Source: GAS188 sp963713805
GTDB taxonomy: Bacteria > Pseudomonadota > Alphaproteobacteria > Rhizobiales > Beijerinckiaceae
Assembly (NCBI GenBank): GCA_963713805.1
Contig: CAVQNF010000036.1
Coordinates: 62,001-126,000, forward strand
DNA: 64,000 bases
Reading direction: 5' to 3'
Shown: one piece after another, positions 8,473 through 16,746 of the stretch
Numbering within the stretch: position 1 is the first letter of the stretch
How the letters are laid out: every line of letters starts with the position of its first letter
Made by a program: the position numbers and the translations under genes
The notes under the pieces: model-generated
The model's input: only the letters and a program-made list of their open reading frames with translations
Told to the model about the DNA's origin: nothing
Database searches by the model: none

Positions 8473-9533
8473 GTTCCCTCTTGGCGCGTTTCCTCTTGGC
8501 GCGTTTTCTCTTGGCGCGTTTCCCCTTGGCGCCTGCCCGCGAGCGCCCTCGCCTTTTCGAGAATGGCCGGATCGACGGCGACACCCTCGCGTTCCGCCCT
8601 GCTTCGCGCTTCGCGGCGGCCCATGCCCGGAACATGAGCGGAAAGCTCCTCGGTGAGCGCCGCCGCGAGCTGGTAGCTGCGCACGACGAACTCCCCGCCC
8701 GAGGCAGCGTTCGGCGAAATCGCGATGAAGCACTGCCCCGTTCTCGGAGGGCCGCCCGCCGTTCCCGAAAACGGACTGGCCCTTGCGCCGATCGTCGCGC
8801 CCGTGAGGCACGCCGCCATCAACTCGACAAGGAGCGCGGAGCCGACGCCCTTGTAGCCGCCGGCCGGCAGCATCGTGCCCTTGAGGCCAAGATGAGGATC
8901 CGTGGTCGGCTTGCCGTCAGGACCGAGCGCCCAGCCGAGCGGAATGGGCTCGCCCTGCCGCGCTCTCTTCGCCACTTCGCTCTTCGCGACGACGCTCGCG
9001 CTTTGATCGATCATGATCGAAGCGCCGCCCTCACCATTCGGCGCCGCGATCGACCAGGGATTGGTGCCGAGAACGGGTTTGCGTCCGCCGGAGACCGCGA
9101 TGGAGGCCGGCGCATTGGTGAAACCGAGGCCTAGCAGCCCCTCGTTCGCGATCCTTTCGGTGTGGTAGCCGAGCACCCCGCAATTATAGGAATTGCGGAT
9201 CGCCAGGAGCGCGATGCCTTGCGAGCGGGCGAGCGGCACGAGCGCTTCGAAGCCGGCGTCGATCGCCGGATGCGCGAAGCCCGCGCCCGCATCGACAGTG
9301 ACGATGCCCGGCAACTCCCGGCTGACCTTCGGCACCGCGGAGCCAATCACTTTGCCGCATTTGAGATGCTCGCAATAGGTGGGAAGATAGGCAAGGCCGT
9401 GGGAGGCGATGCCGTCGCGCTCGGCCGCGGCGATCGCCTTGGCGAGGCTCGCGGCGGCCTCTCGCCGGGCGCCCGCCCTGACCAACGCGTGGCGCGCCAG
9501 CTCCTCGATCTTCGCAATCTTCAATCTGCTCAT
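8469..9533 (-). CDS. LDH2/malate-lactate-type NAD(P)-dependent dehydrogenase
   Basis: Oxidoreductase of the LDH2/MDG2 family, which also includes ureidoglycolate and sulfolactate dehydrogenases. Seen: ASHGLAYLPTYCEHLKCG with the family's SHG motif, then VTVDAGAGFAHPA, GIALLAIRNSYNCGVLGYH with the His/Asn substrate region, NAPASIAVSGGRKPVLGTNP and a GGYKGVGSALLVELM segment. It is 354 residues, normal for the family, plus a short ETRQEKTRQE tail coded by a tandem repeat. It is the first gene of a run coupled by ATGA overlaps to the SABATH-like methyltransferase. The substrate is probably a 2-hydroxy acid or ureido-type compound; which one cannot be read from sequence. No frameshift is needed here. 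Confidence 0.85.
   Translation of the reverse strand: MSRLKIAKIEELARHALVRAGARREAAASLAKAIAAAERDGIASHGLAYLPTYCEHLKCGKVIGSAVPKVSRELPGIVTVDAGAGFAHPAIDAGFEALVPLARSQGIALLAIRNSYNCGVLGYHTERIANEGLLGLGFTNAPASIAVSGGRKPVLGTNPWSIAAPNGEGGASIMIDQSASVVAKSEVAKRARQGEPIPLGWALGPDGKPTTDPHLGLKGTMLPAGGYKGVGSALLVELMAACLTGATIGARASPFSGTAGGPPRTGQCFIAISPNAASGGEFVVRSYQLAAALTEELSAHVPGMGRREARSRAEREGVAVDPAILEKARALAGRRQGETRQEKTRQEETRQEGT
8478..8537. repeat. 15-bp tandem repeat, three exact-length copies plus a decayed fourth
   Basis: Units of CTCTTGGCGCGTTTC at 8478-8492, 8493-8507 and 8508-8522 differ by one base; a diverged fourth starts at 8523. On the minus strand the unit is in frame with the dehydrogenase and encodes repeats of T-R-Q-E at its extreme C-terminus, so copy number changes would only lengthen the tail. 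Confidence 0.85.
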
Positions 9534-9689
9534 GGGCCTTGGACTGCTTCGACGCCGGGCGGCCTGATCTTAGGCGCGAACCGCAGGGGCGGCAAAGCGC
9601 ACAGGGCATGACAGACTAGCCCTTCATCGGACCGGCGGGATGGGCTTCGATCACGGGCAAATTCTTCTTTCGGCGTCGGCCACCACTAA
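9534..9689. other. Divergent intergenic spacer
   Basis: This spacer separates the minus-strand dehydrogenase operon from the plus-strand Mla remnant and probably holds the operon promoter. No recognisable promoter consensus was read with confidence. Confidence 0.35.
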
Positions 9690-10418
9690 GTGCGAAATCA
9701 CGAATTCAGCAGGCTTGTCAAAGAAAGCGAGTGGAGCGCCGCGCCCTCGCGCGCACCCGCGTTCATCCATCAAATGGAGCTCATCGTGCTCCGCGGCGTG
9801 CCGATCATCCTCCTCATCTCGTTCGTGGTCGGCGGCATTATCGCGCAGCAAGGAATCTTTCAGCTGCGCCGCTTCGACGCCGCCGACCTCGTCGTCGATC
9901 TCCTCGGCATCCTGACCTTGCGCGAACTGGGCGTGCTGCTCGCGGCGATCATGGTCGCCGGCCGTTCGGGTTCGAGCTTCACGGCGGAGCTCGGCGCGAT
10001 GAAGATGCGCGAAGAGATCGACGCGCTGAGAGTGATGGGTTTCGACCCGATCGACGTCCTCGTCATCCCTCGCCTCCTCGCCTTGATCATCGGCCTTCCG
10101 ATGCTCGCCTTCATCGGCGACATGGCATCGCTTCGCGGAGGCATGATCGTCGCCTGGTTCTACCAAGGCATTTTCTTTCCGGCCTTCCTCGACAAGCTGC
10201 AGGCCGCGATCGGGATGCACACTTTTCTCGCCGGCCTCATCAAGGCGCCGTTCATGGCGCTCATCATCGGCGTGATCGCCTCAACGGAAGGTTTCGCCGT
10301 CGAGGGCTCGACCGAAGACCTCGGACGCCATGTCACGTCGTCGGTCGTGAAGTCGATCTTCATGGTGATCGTCGTCGACGGTCTGTTCGCCGTGTTCTTC
10401 GCGGCGATCGGCTATTGA
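9690..10418 (+). pseudogene. MlaE-like ABC permease, N-terminally truncated
   Basis: Permease of the Mla/Ttg2-type phospholipid ABC system in the inner membrane. The readable 242 residues begin in the conserved permease core (HQMELIVLRGVPIILLISFV) and continue through TLRELGVLLAAIMVAGRSGS, MKMREEIDALRVMGFDPIDV and KSIFMVIVVDGLFAVFFAAI, so all five or so membrane helices of the core are present. The ~130 residue N-terminal part (STAS-like in many alphaproteobacteria) is absent: an in-frame TAA lies at 9687-9689 just before the GTG. Taken with the cut ATPase gene that follows, this looks like a remnant, though the core permease could in principle still be made. Confidence 0.7.
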
Positions 10419-10427
10419 GGGCCATCC

Positions 10428-10853
10428 ATGCCTGCCGGGCACCTTGCGACGCAGCCGGCCGAAGGCGTGATCCGCGTCCGCGGCCTCGAAGCGGGCTTCG
10501 GCGAGCGGCTTGTCCTGCAAGGTATCGACCTCGACCTCTACCGGGGCGAGATTCTCGGAATCGTGGGCGCGTCGGGGACGGGAAAATCCGTGTTGGCGCG
10601 CGCCATCCTAGGGCTGGTGCCGAAGCAGGCGGGCACCATCGAGCTTTTCGGCAAGAACATCGACGAGCTGTCGGTGGAAGAGCGTCGCGCACTCGAGCAG
10701 CGGCTCGGCGTGCTCTTCCAATTCGGGGCGCTGATATCCTCTCTCTCGGTCAAGGAAGCTCGACGCGCCGGGAAAATATCTTGGCTCCGAAGACTGCCGC
10801 AAAAGCAAAGCGGGCGGAAAGGAACGACCTTTCCGCCCGCTCTGCGAACCTAG
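10428..10853 (+). pseudogene. MlaF-like ABC ATPase, C-terminally truncated
   Basis: N-terminal third of an ABC ATPase that would energise the Mla permease just upstream (9 bp gap). Intact are the beta strands VIRVRGLEAGFGERLVLQGI, the Walker A loop GASGTGKSVLARA and the Q-loop FQFGALISSL. After LSVKE, at about 10755, the sequence stops resembling the family and ends at 10853. The ABC signature, Walker B and H-loop are all missing, so it cannot hydrolyse ATP. The mlaD-like gene that normally follows is also missing. A deletion or rearrangement joined this point to the next gene's terminator. Confidence 0.8.
10810..10840 (-). terminator. Rho-independent terminator for the small secreted protein gene
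   Basis: A perfect 13-bp inverted repeat (GCGGGCGGAAAGG / CCTTTCCGCCCGC) with a 5-base loop. On the minus strand it is followed by a T-rich run (TTTGCTTTT), so it terminates the gene at 10866-11171. Confidence 0.85.
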
Positions 10854-10865
10854 AACTAGGGAGAG

Positions 10866-11171
10866 TTAGTCGCAGACTTCCTCGCGCCTCACCTGCCATC
10901 CGTAGCCTTCCACCCAGACGCGGTGCCTGATCAGACGGCACCCTTCGTCATAGGCAGGGCCAGGAGCGTAGGCCGGGCCAGGATAATAGGGACCGTTGTA
11001 GTAGGGCTGAGACGCCAGAGCTCCGCCAACGATCGCACCGGCCGCAAGCCCGGCCGCCGCGCCGCCCGCGACGGCAGCGTTCCGGCCGTGCTCCGCGTTC
11101 GCCGGCAAGCTGGCGGCCCCAAGAGCTAAGAGGCCGGCACATGCGCTCAGCAACGTCGTGCGCATATTCAT
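10866..11171 (-). CDS. Small secreted glycine/alanine-rich protein
   Basis: A 101-residue exported protein. A signal peptide of about 26 residues (TTLLSACAGLLALGAASLPA, cut after NA) is followed by a Gly/Ala zipper-like helix (AAVAGGAAAGLAAGAIVGGALA). A Tyr/Pro/Gly-rich turn region (YYNGPYYPGPAYAPGPAY) comes next, then a C-terminal motif CRLIRHRVWVEGYGWQVR with two Cys. Similar proteins are common and uncharacterised in Hyphomicrobiales; they are thought to sit in the periplasm or outer membrane. The start is supported by a purine-rich AGGAGAC site. It has its own strong terminator and stands alone. Confidence 0.8.
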   Translation of the reverse strand: MNMRTTLLSACAGLLALGAASLPANAEHGRNAAVAGGAAAGLAAGAIVGGALASQPYYNGPYYPGPAYAPGPAYDEGCRLIRHRVWVEGYGWQVRREEVCD

Positions 11172-11787
11172 GACACAGTCTCCTTTTTCGAACGCAAATC
11201 TCCGGATCCGAACACGGATTTAACCCGGAAGTGCCTGATAAACGCAGCTCGCGGCGCGCAGTTCCCCCGTTTTTTTATTCATCTTACGTTCAGAGTGTAA
11301 CATTTCACTTCAAATTCCGACAAATATTATGGAAGAAGTCCGGCAACGACTTTAACTTTGCGATGAGCTTAGGCGTCCTATCGGCAAATCGACCTATAAT
11401 CTACGTGCGGGAGATTTTCTTCGTTCGGCGCTCTCGGAATGTCACAAGCGACTCGGGGCCGCGAACGAAAGGGCAAGTTGGAACATATCCTAATTACGCG
11501 TAACGGCGAGAAGGAGTGACTCACGAGCTTGGGTAGGCCGCACTGACGGGGCTCGCCAGGGCGACCCTTCGTGCGACACCCCTCTCCCGGTTCGGGAGGT
11601 GGGGTTACATGTCACGAGCCGCGACCATCCACTTCTAAGCCGACAAGCTGTGCTACCCAACTCTGCCGAAGGGAACCTTTGCGGTAAATCCCGGTTCGAA
11701 ACTCGATGCGCGGGCGCGGGGAGGACAAGCCACTACGAAATTTTCGGCAGGTTTCCCGCGCTCACTGGAACAGATAGGAGGATCGCG
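11172..11787. other. AT-richer intergenic region
   Basis: About 600 bases, visibly poorer in GC than the flanks between 11260 and 11420. A 90-codon open frame at 11231-11503 has no family resemblance or ribosome site and is not called. The stretch probably holds the promoters of the two divergent genes on either side. Nothing else was recognised. Confidence 0.4.
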
Positions 11788-11979
11788 ATGGCCAGGAAAT
11801 ATTCCACCGGAGCTTCCAAGAAGGTCGAGAAGGCGATGCATGAGCGCAAGAGCGGCACTCTGAAGAGCGGCCGGAGCGGCAAGACCGTGAAAAGCCGAAA
11901 GCAGGCGATAGCCATCGGCCTTTCGGAGGCGCGCAGGGAAGGCAAGAAGGTGCCGAAGAAGCGCAAGACGAGCAAGTGA
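11788..11979 (+). CDS. Small basic protein, DUF6496 family
   Basis: A 63-residue Lys/Arg-rich protein. YSTGASKKVEKAMHE, a KSGRSGKTVKSRKQAIAIGL segment and SEARREGKKVPKK match the DUF6496 family, widespread in Alphaproteobacteria and often stress-induced. The composition suggests nucleic-acid binding, but no function is established. The start at 11788 follows a good TAGGAGG site; the upstream in-frame codons to 11599 are not supported. Confidence 0.8.
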   Translation: MARKYSTGASKKVEKAMHERKSGTLKSGRSGKTVKSRKQAIAIGLSEARREGKKVPKKRKTSK

Positions 11980-12034
11980 ACGGGCGGGAGGCGGCGCGCT
12001 TCGTCAAACGCCGGCCATTCTCCAAAGCGTCGGG

Positions 12035-13542
12035 TCACTTCGCCTGGGAAACGGGCGTCGAGGGTTGCTCTTCGTCAAGGCCGTAGATGTCGTCGCGAAA
12101 ATGCACCGTGCCGTCCGGCCCCGACCATCCGTCGAGATAGAGCCAGACCACCGGCACGCTCCGATTGACCTTGAGGGTCTTGCTGTCTTCCTCGTCGACG
12201 AGCTTCTTGATCTCGGCGACGTCCCATTCATGCCCTTGCGGACCGGGCGTGCCCTGGAGCACCCAGGCAGCGAGATCGTAGATGCCGTCGACGCGCACGC
12301 ATCCATGCGAGAGAAAACGATAGTCGCGAGCAAAGAAGGCCTTTGCCGGCGTGTCATGCATGTAGACGGATTGCTTGTTCGGCATGTTGATCTTGAGCGT
12401 TCCGAGCGAATTCTTCCGTCCGGCATCCTGCCGCAGCGTATATTCGGTCGCCTCGCCTGAATTCCAATCGATGCGGCGCGGGTCGACCTCGCGGCCTCGT
12501 GCGTCGAGCATCTTGATCTTCATGCGCGACAGATAGCGAGGATCCTTCGCCATCTTCGGGATGACCTCGTTCTTGATGATGGAGGAAGGCAAGGTCCAGG
12601 TGGGATTGGCGATGATATCGGTGACCTTGGCCTGCACCTGGGGCGATTGATGCTCCTTGCCGCCGACCACGGCAGCGTAGCGGTGGACGACGCGGCCCCC
12701 CTCCACCTCCTCCACGGCCGCCGCCGGGATATTCACCTCTACATAACGTTGGTCGAAGGGAAAGTTTTGCACGATCGCGAGCCGATGGGCGCTGGCCTCG
12801 AGCTCTTTTGCCCTTTGCGGCGCGGGAACGTTGAGCGCCGCCAGCGTCGTCTCGTCGAGAATGCCGGTCTGACGAAGCCCAAGCCGCGCCTGATAGTGCT
12901 TCAAGGCGGATGTGAGCGCGTCGTCCCATGGAGCGCGCGACGCGGCGTCGTCCATTTGAGGCAAGTCGCCCTCGATCGCGAGGCGCTGCCTCAAGGGAGC
13001 GAGATCTTGCGATCCCTGCCCCCGTTGCAGCGGCTTCGGTAGAGACGGCCAACCGCCATGCTCCGCGATGGCGGCGTAGCGCTGAGCGGCAGCGAGGGTG
13101 CATGAGGCGGTGTCGGCCATCACGGTCGGCGTGGGATCGTCCGAGATCGCGTTTCCGCCTTTCATATCCTCCACGGCCCGGCTCTTCCTGGCGCCGTGTC
13201 GTGAAGCGACCCTCTTCCCGGGTCTCGCTTGCGGCTGGGCGGGGGATGAGACCGCGGCCGGTTTTCCCTGGATGGCGGGTGCGTCGCAATTTGCCGTCCC
13301 GGCGGCTGGGGCTTGCGCGCTGCCGTTGCCCGGCGGTGAGGGCTGAGCCGAGATGCCTTGATCGGCGGTGGGCGCCGCTTGCGGTGCCGTCGCAGCGCCC
13401 GTTGGCGCCTCGGCACGCGCGAGGTTCGGAGAATCCCCGGCACGCTGATCGCGAGCATCGAGCCCAGCGCCACCCTCAACAGGAGCTCGGCGCGGGGCCG
13501 GCGGGCATCGCAGCCGGGTTTTGCGAGGTTTTCCTTGACCAT
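12035..13542 (-). CDS. L,D-transpeptidase, YcbB type
   Basis: Periplasmic enzyme that makes 3-3 crosslinks in peptidoglycan. An N-terminal signal/anchor (LLLRVALGSMLAISVPG) is followed by a long Pro/Ala-rich linker. A peptidoglycan-binding segment comes next (LKHYQARLGLRQTGILDETT). The YkuD catalytic domain has PTWTLPSSIIKNEVIPKM, a VYMHDTPAKAFFARD block and SHGCVRV with the active-site Cys. Total about 500 residues, normal for YcbB. The start at 13542 gives the signal peptide; one frame break near 13430, at a CCCC run, separates it from the rest. No partner gene is adjacent. Confidence 0.88.
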
Positions 13543-14130
13543 AGGGCATCAAGCAGAATCGGGTAGCAAAGGTTCCTCCGTGCTTCGCCGATGCCGGGCG
13601 CCGAGGCGTCCTTCGAGCGGCATGGTTAACGGCAGCTGAAGAGCGTGGCGCATTTTCGAAGGCGGCGACTGCCCGCGGCCTGTCCTTTCGCCGGCAGCGG
13701 CCCGCGAGCTTCGGCTCGCCGGTCTTGCGACGAGAGCGACTGACGGCTTCTTGCGCCCAAGCGTGCAAGTTCCGGCACGATATCGGATAAAGAGGAAATG
13801 AGCGTCGTGCGCCCCCGGGAATATCGAGTCTTGCTCGCTGGGGCGCCCGAATCAGTGCGACGGCGGCCGGTCGATTTTGCCGATGAAAGTGCCGATCGAG
13901 ATGAGAGCAGGCGAGAATTCCGAGTTATGCACGAGAATTTGATCGAATGCTGGAAACCACGCCCATAAATCAACAATCTGGCCCCGATTATCAGTTTTAT
14001 CCAGTATGTCGGCCATTTTTTCGGTCAAAGAACAGCCCCGCACAGATCGCAGTTTTGCCAAGCGGCTTTCGTTTAATTACAATCTATGCCAGTAGATCAG
14101 GCAAACTGATCTCTAATGGAGGATAAAGAA
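13543..14130. other. Intergenic region upstream of mucR-like gene
   Basis: Nearly 590 bases. A 116-codon minus-strand open frame at 13626-13976 has no recognisable family and is rejected. MucR-type genes usually carry long autoregulated leaders, so the AT-richer part at about 13900-14110 likely contains the regulator's own promoter and operators; no motif was defined. Confidence 0.4.
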
Positions 14131-14649
14131 GTGGCAGAACATACGGGCACGGAAATGAACGACCTGGTCGGCATGACCGCCGATGTCGTCGCAGCCTATG
14201 TCGCCCAGAACCCGCTGCCGAGTGCCGAGCTCCCTGGTCTCATCCAGCAGATCCACGCCACGCTCCAGCAAGTCGCCAGCGGTACCCACCATACTTCCGA
14301 GCAACCGTTGACGCCGGCGGTCCCGGTAAAGAAATCGGTGACGAAGGATTACATCATCTGTCTAGAAGACGGCAAAAGATTCAAGTCGTTGAAGCGTCAT
14401 CTTCGCAGTTCCTTCGATCTGAGCCCTGAGGAATACCGGAAGAAATGGGGCTTGCCTTACGATTACCCGATGGTTGCTCCGAACTACGCTCAGACCCGCT
14501 CCGCTTTGGCGAAGAGCATGGGGCTCGGCAATCTGCGGCAGAAGGCGAAGCAGTCGGCGTCCTCCGGACCGCGCGGAGCCCGCAAGGCGACGGCTCGGAA
14601 AGGCACGAGGACGGCAAGCCCGAGGAAGCCGTCGAGGAAGTCCCGCTGA
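14131..14649 (+). CDS. MucR/Ros-family zinc-finger transcriptional regulator
   Basis: DNA-binding regulator related to Rhizobium MucR and Agrobacterium Ros, which silence exopolysaccharide, motility and cell-cycle genes. The N-terminal half carries LVGMTADVVAAYVAQNPLP, the oligomerisation part. The zinc-finger-like part has YIICLEDGKRFKSLKRHLRS, then LSPEEYRKKWGLP and YPMVAPNYAQTRS. The finger keeps Cys, Asp and the first His, but the position of the second His is replaced, as in MucR-like proteins that bind no zinc. The C-terminus is a basic Lys/Arg tail longer than usual. I prefer the GTG at 14131 because a GGAGG site sits 8 bases before it; an ATG at 14116 lies over that site. Confidence 0.85.
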   Translation: MAEHTGTEMNDLVGMTADVVAAYVAQNPLPSAELPGLIQQIHATLQQVASGTHHTSEQPLTPAVPVKKSVTKDYIICLEDGKRFKSLKRHLRSSFDLSPEEYRKKWGLPYDYPMVAPNYAQTRSALAKSMGLGNLRQKAKQSASSGPRGARKATARKGTRTASPRKPSRKSR

Positions 14650-15031
14650 CGGCGTAACCAGCTCTCCCGGGAAGCGCACCCTCCGCAAAACGCGCCCGGG
14701 GGAGCGATCGGCGCCCGCCATTCTTGTCGCCGACGTTCCTATCGCCGGCATTCCCGCAACTTGGCGTGGCGCTCGCGCCGTGGTTGCGCTCATGTACGTG
14801 CAGGAAAGGTGGCGTGCCGCGCCCTCGGCCTCCGACGCAAAAACAGAAGCTTGCCCTGGGTCAAGCCGCATCCCGCAAGTCGGACGAGGGCCCATTGTCC
14901 CGATCCGGCTCTTGCCTCGAGCGGCTTTTTTCAACCCGAACCTCCCTCTCCTCCCCCTTCGCTTCGCGTCGCATTGCCGATTGCCCTCGGGCTGATCGTC
15001 AAATGACGCAGGGAAGGGCACCTTCCACCCG

Positions 15032-15049
15032 GTTGAGCCTAGGCTCAAC
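15032..15049. repeat. Perfect 18-bp palindrome
   Basis: GTTGAGCCTAGGCTCAAC equals its own reverse complement. It could be a protein-binding site or part of a terminator stem; no loop is present, so an operator-like site is more likely. Confidence 0.6.
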
Positions 15050-15052
15050 GTT

Positions 15053-15138
15053 TCCGCTCATCCCCGCGAAGGCGGGGAACCAGGTGTTCTCAGGCTTGCA
15101 TCAAGTCTGGATTCCCGCTTTCCGCGGGAATGAGCGGA
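15053..15138. repeat. REP-like palindromic element, copy 1
   Basis: Two hairpins in opposite orientation: CCCCGC-GAAG-GCGGGG at 15062-15077 and ATTCCCGC...GCGGGAAT at 15111-15131. The outer arms TCCGCTCAT and ATGAGCGGA pair with each other. A related copy lies at 25277-25362. This resembles the dispersed intergenic palindromes common in Rhizobiales genomes. Confidence 0.75.
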
Positions 15139-15160
15139 GGTGAGGAAGAGCGACCGACCG

Positions 15161-15214
15161 CTTGCACGCAGCGGAGGTCTTGCACGCAGCGAAGGTCTTG
15201 CACGTAGCGAAGGT
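15161..15214. repeat. 18-bp tandem repeat, three copies
   Basis: CTTGCACGCAGCGGAGGT at 15161-15178, then two copies with one and two changes at 15179-15196 and 15197-15214. It is intergenic and not part of a supported gene. Confidence 0.85.
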
Positions 15215-15412
15215 CGCGCTACTCTACGGCTCAACTTGAGCGAGCCTGCCCTATACGAAGGGCGGTTATCTGGGCGCGTCAAGCGGTCGTCGGGGAGCGT
15301 GCGCCATTTTGGTGCTCGAAGGACCGCTCAAGAAACGGGGCTGGGACGGGCGGTCGCGAAGCAAAGCCGCCTCTTGATCCTCACCCCCCATTGGGGAATA
15401 GGGTGAAGCGTC

Positions 15413-16651
15413 ATGGCGATCATGAACAAAGCTTCGAACGAGCCCGGGGGCTCCCGCCAATCCTTTCCTTCCGATGTGCCCTACCTCGTCCGCAGGGTTC
15501 TGGCACCGACGACCCGGCTGCGCGCCGGCGCCCTGAAGGTCACTCTCCCCGACGGGCGCCTGGTGCATCTGGAGGGCCGAGAGCCGGGGCCGCACGCCGA
15601 GCTCATCCTCAGGGATTACCGTTTCGCACGGCGCCTCCTGGCGTCGGGAGAGATCGGCTTCGGAGAAGGCTATCTGCAGGGGGAATGGGATTCACCGAAG
15701 CTCGAGACCCTCATCGAGCTCATGAGCGTCAATCGGGCGGTGATCGATGAAGTGATGCCGGGGCAATTCTGGCAACGGATGATCCAGCTCCTCGCGCATG
15801 CGCTCAACCGCAATACGCGCTTAGGTGCGCGACAGAATATCCGCGCTCATTACGATCTGGGCAACGCTTTCTACCAGACCTGGCTCGACAACACGATGAC
15901 CTATTCCTCGGCTGTCTTCGCGCCGGGAGACGATGATCTTGCCGCCGCCCAGGCACGCAAATATCGCCTCCTCGCCGAACGTGCGGGCGTGCGGCCGGGC
16001 GAGAGCGTTCTCGAGATCGGCTGCGGCTGGGGCGGCTTCGCCGAATTCGCGGCGAAGGAACTCGGCTGCAAGGTGACCGGTCTCACGATCTCCAAGGAAC
16101 AGTTCGACTTCGCCACGGAACGGATGCGCAAGGCCGGCCTCGACGACCGCGTCACCATCGCCCTGCGCGACTACCGGGACGAGCAAGGCGTCTTCGACCG
16201 CATCGTGTCGATCGAGATGTTCGAGGCGGTGGGCGAAGGCTTCTGGCCGAGCTTTTTCCGGCAGATGCGCGAGCGCCTGCGCCCGGGCGGCACCGCCGGC
16301 TTGCAAGTGATCACCATCGCCGAATGGCTATGGCCGAGCTACCGCCGCGAAGTCGATTTCATCCGGCGCTACATCTTCCCGGGAGGCATGCTGCCGACCG
16401 CGACCATCATGCGGGGCCTCGGCGAAAAATACGGCGTGCCGATGCTCAACGAATGGACCTTCCGCCAGGATTATGCCGCGACGCTCGCCCAATGGCGGGA
16501 ACGTTTTCTCGCCGCCTGGCCAAGGCTCAAGCCGCTCGGCTTCGACGAGCGCTTTCGCCGCATGTGGGAATATTATCTCTCCTATTGCGAGGGCGGCTTC
16601 CGCGGCGGCTCGATCGACGTGCGCCAGATGGTGTTCGCGCGGCCCGAGTAG
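15413..16651 (+). CDS. cfa: Cyclopropane-fatty-acyl-phospholipid synthase
   Basis: SAM-dependent enzyme that adds a methylene bridge to unsaturated acyl chains of membrane phospholipids. Seen: IGFGEGYLQGEWDSPKLE, NIRAHYDLGNAFYQTWLD, MTYSSAVF, the SAM loop VLEIGCGWGGFAEFA, GLTISKEQ, RIVSIEMFEAVGE, FIRRYIFPGG and the YYLSYCEGGFRGGSID block with the conserved active-site Cys. It is 412 residues, typical for the family, and in one frame. An ATG at 15413 and a second at 15422 are both possible. It stands alone, convergent with the SDR gene. Cyclopropane lipids usually rise in stationary phase, but no regulatory motif was read. Confidence 0.92.
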   Translation: MAIMNKASNEPGGSRQSFPSDVPYLVRRVLAPTTRLRAGALKVTLPDGRLVHLEGREPGPHAELILRDYRFARRLLASGEIGFGEGYLQGEWDSPKLETLIELMSVNRAVIDEVMPGQFWQRMIQLLAHALNRNTRLGARQNIRAHYDLGNAFYQTWLDNTMTYSSAVFAPGDDDLAAAQARKYRLLAERAGVRPGESVLEIGCGWGGFAEFAAKELGCKVTGLTISKEQFDFATERMRKAGLDDRVTIALRDYRDEQGVFDRIVSIEMFEAVGEGFWPSFFRQMRERLRPGGTAGLQVITIAEWLWPSYRREVDFIRRYIFPGGMLPTATIMRGLGEKYGVPMLNEWTFRQDYAATLAQWRERFLAAWPRLKPLGFDERFRRMWEYYLSYCEGGFRGGSIDVRQMVFARPE

Positions 16652-16746
16652 GACGGCGTCGCGAATGCGGCGGCAAGCCTGAACGGGATCGCCCCGAGGA
16701 TCGCCCCAGACACCCTGCGCCTTCCACGTCCGGAGATTCTCCGGCC

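Larger units (their letters stand above)
14650..15412. other. 760-base intergenic region rich in palindromes and repeats
   Basis: No gene was recognised here. It contains a perfect palindrome at 15032-15049, a REP-like double hairpin at 15053-15138 and an 18-bp tandem repeat at 15161-15214, each listed separately. The first 350 bases hold only low-quality open frames. Confidence 0.6.

Noticed and set aside
11231..11503. A 90-codon plus-strand open frame
   Set aside because: No ribosome site, no family match, and it lies in AT-richer intergenic DNA.
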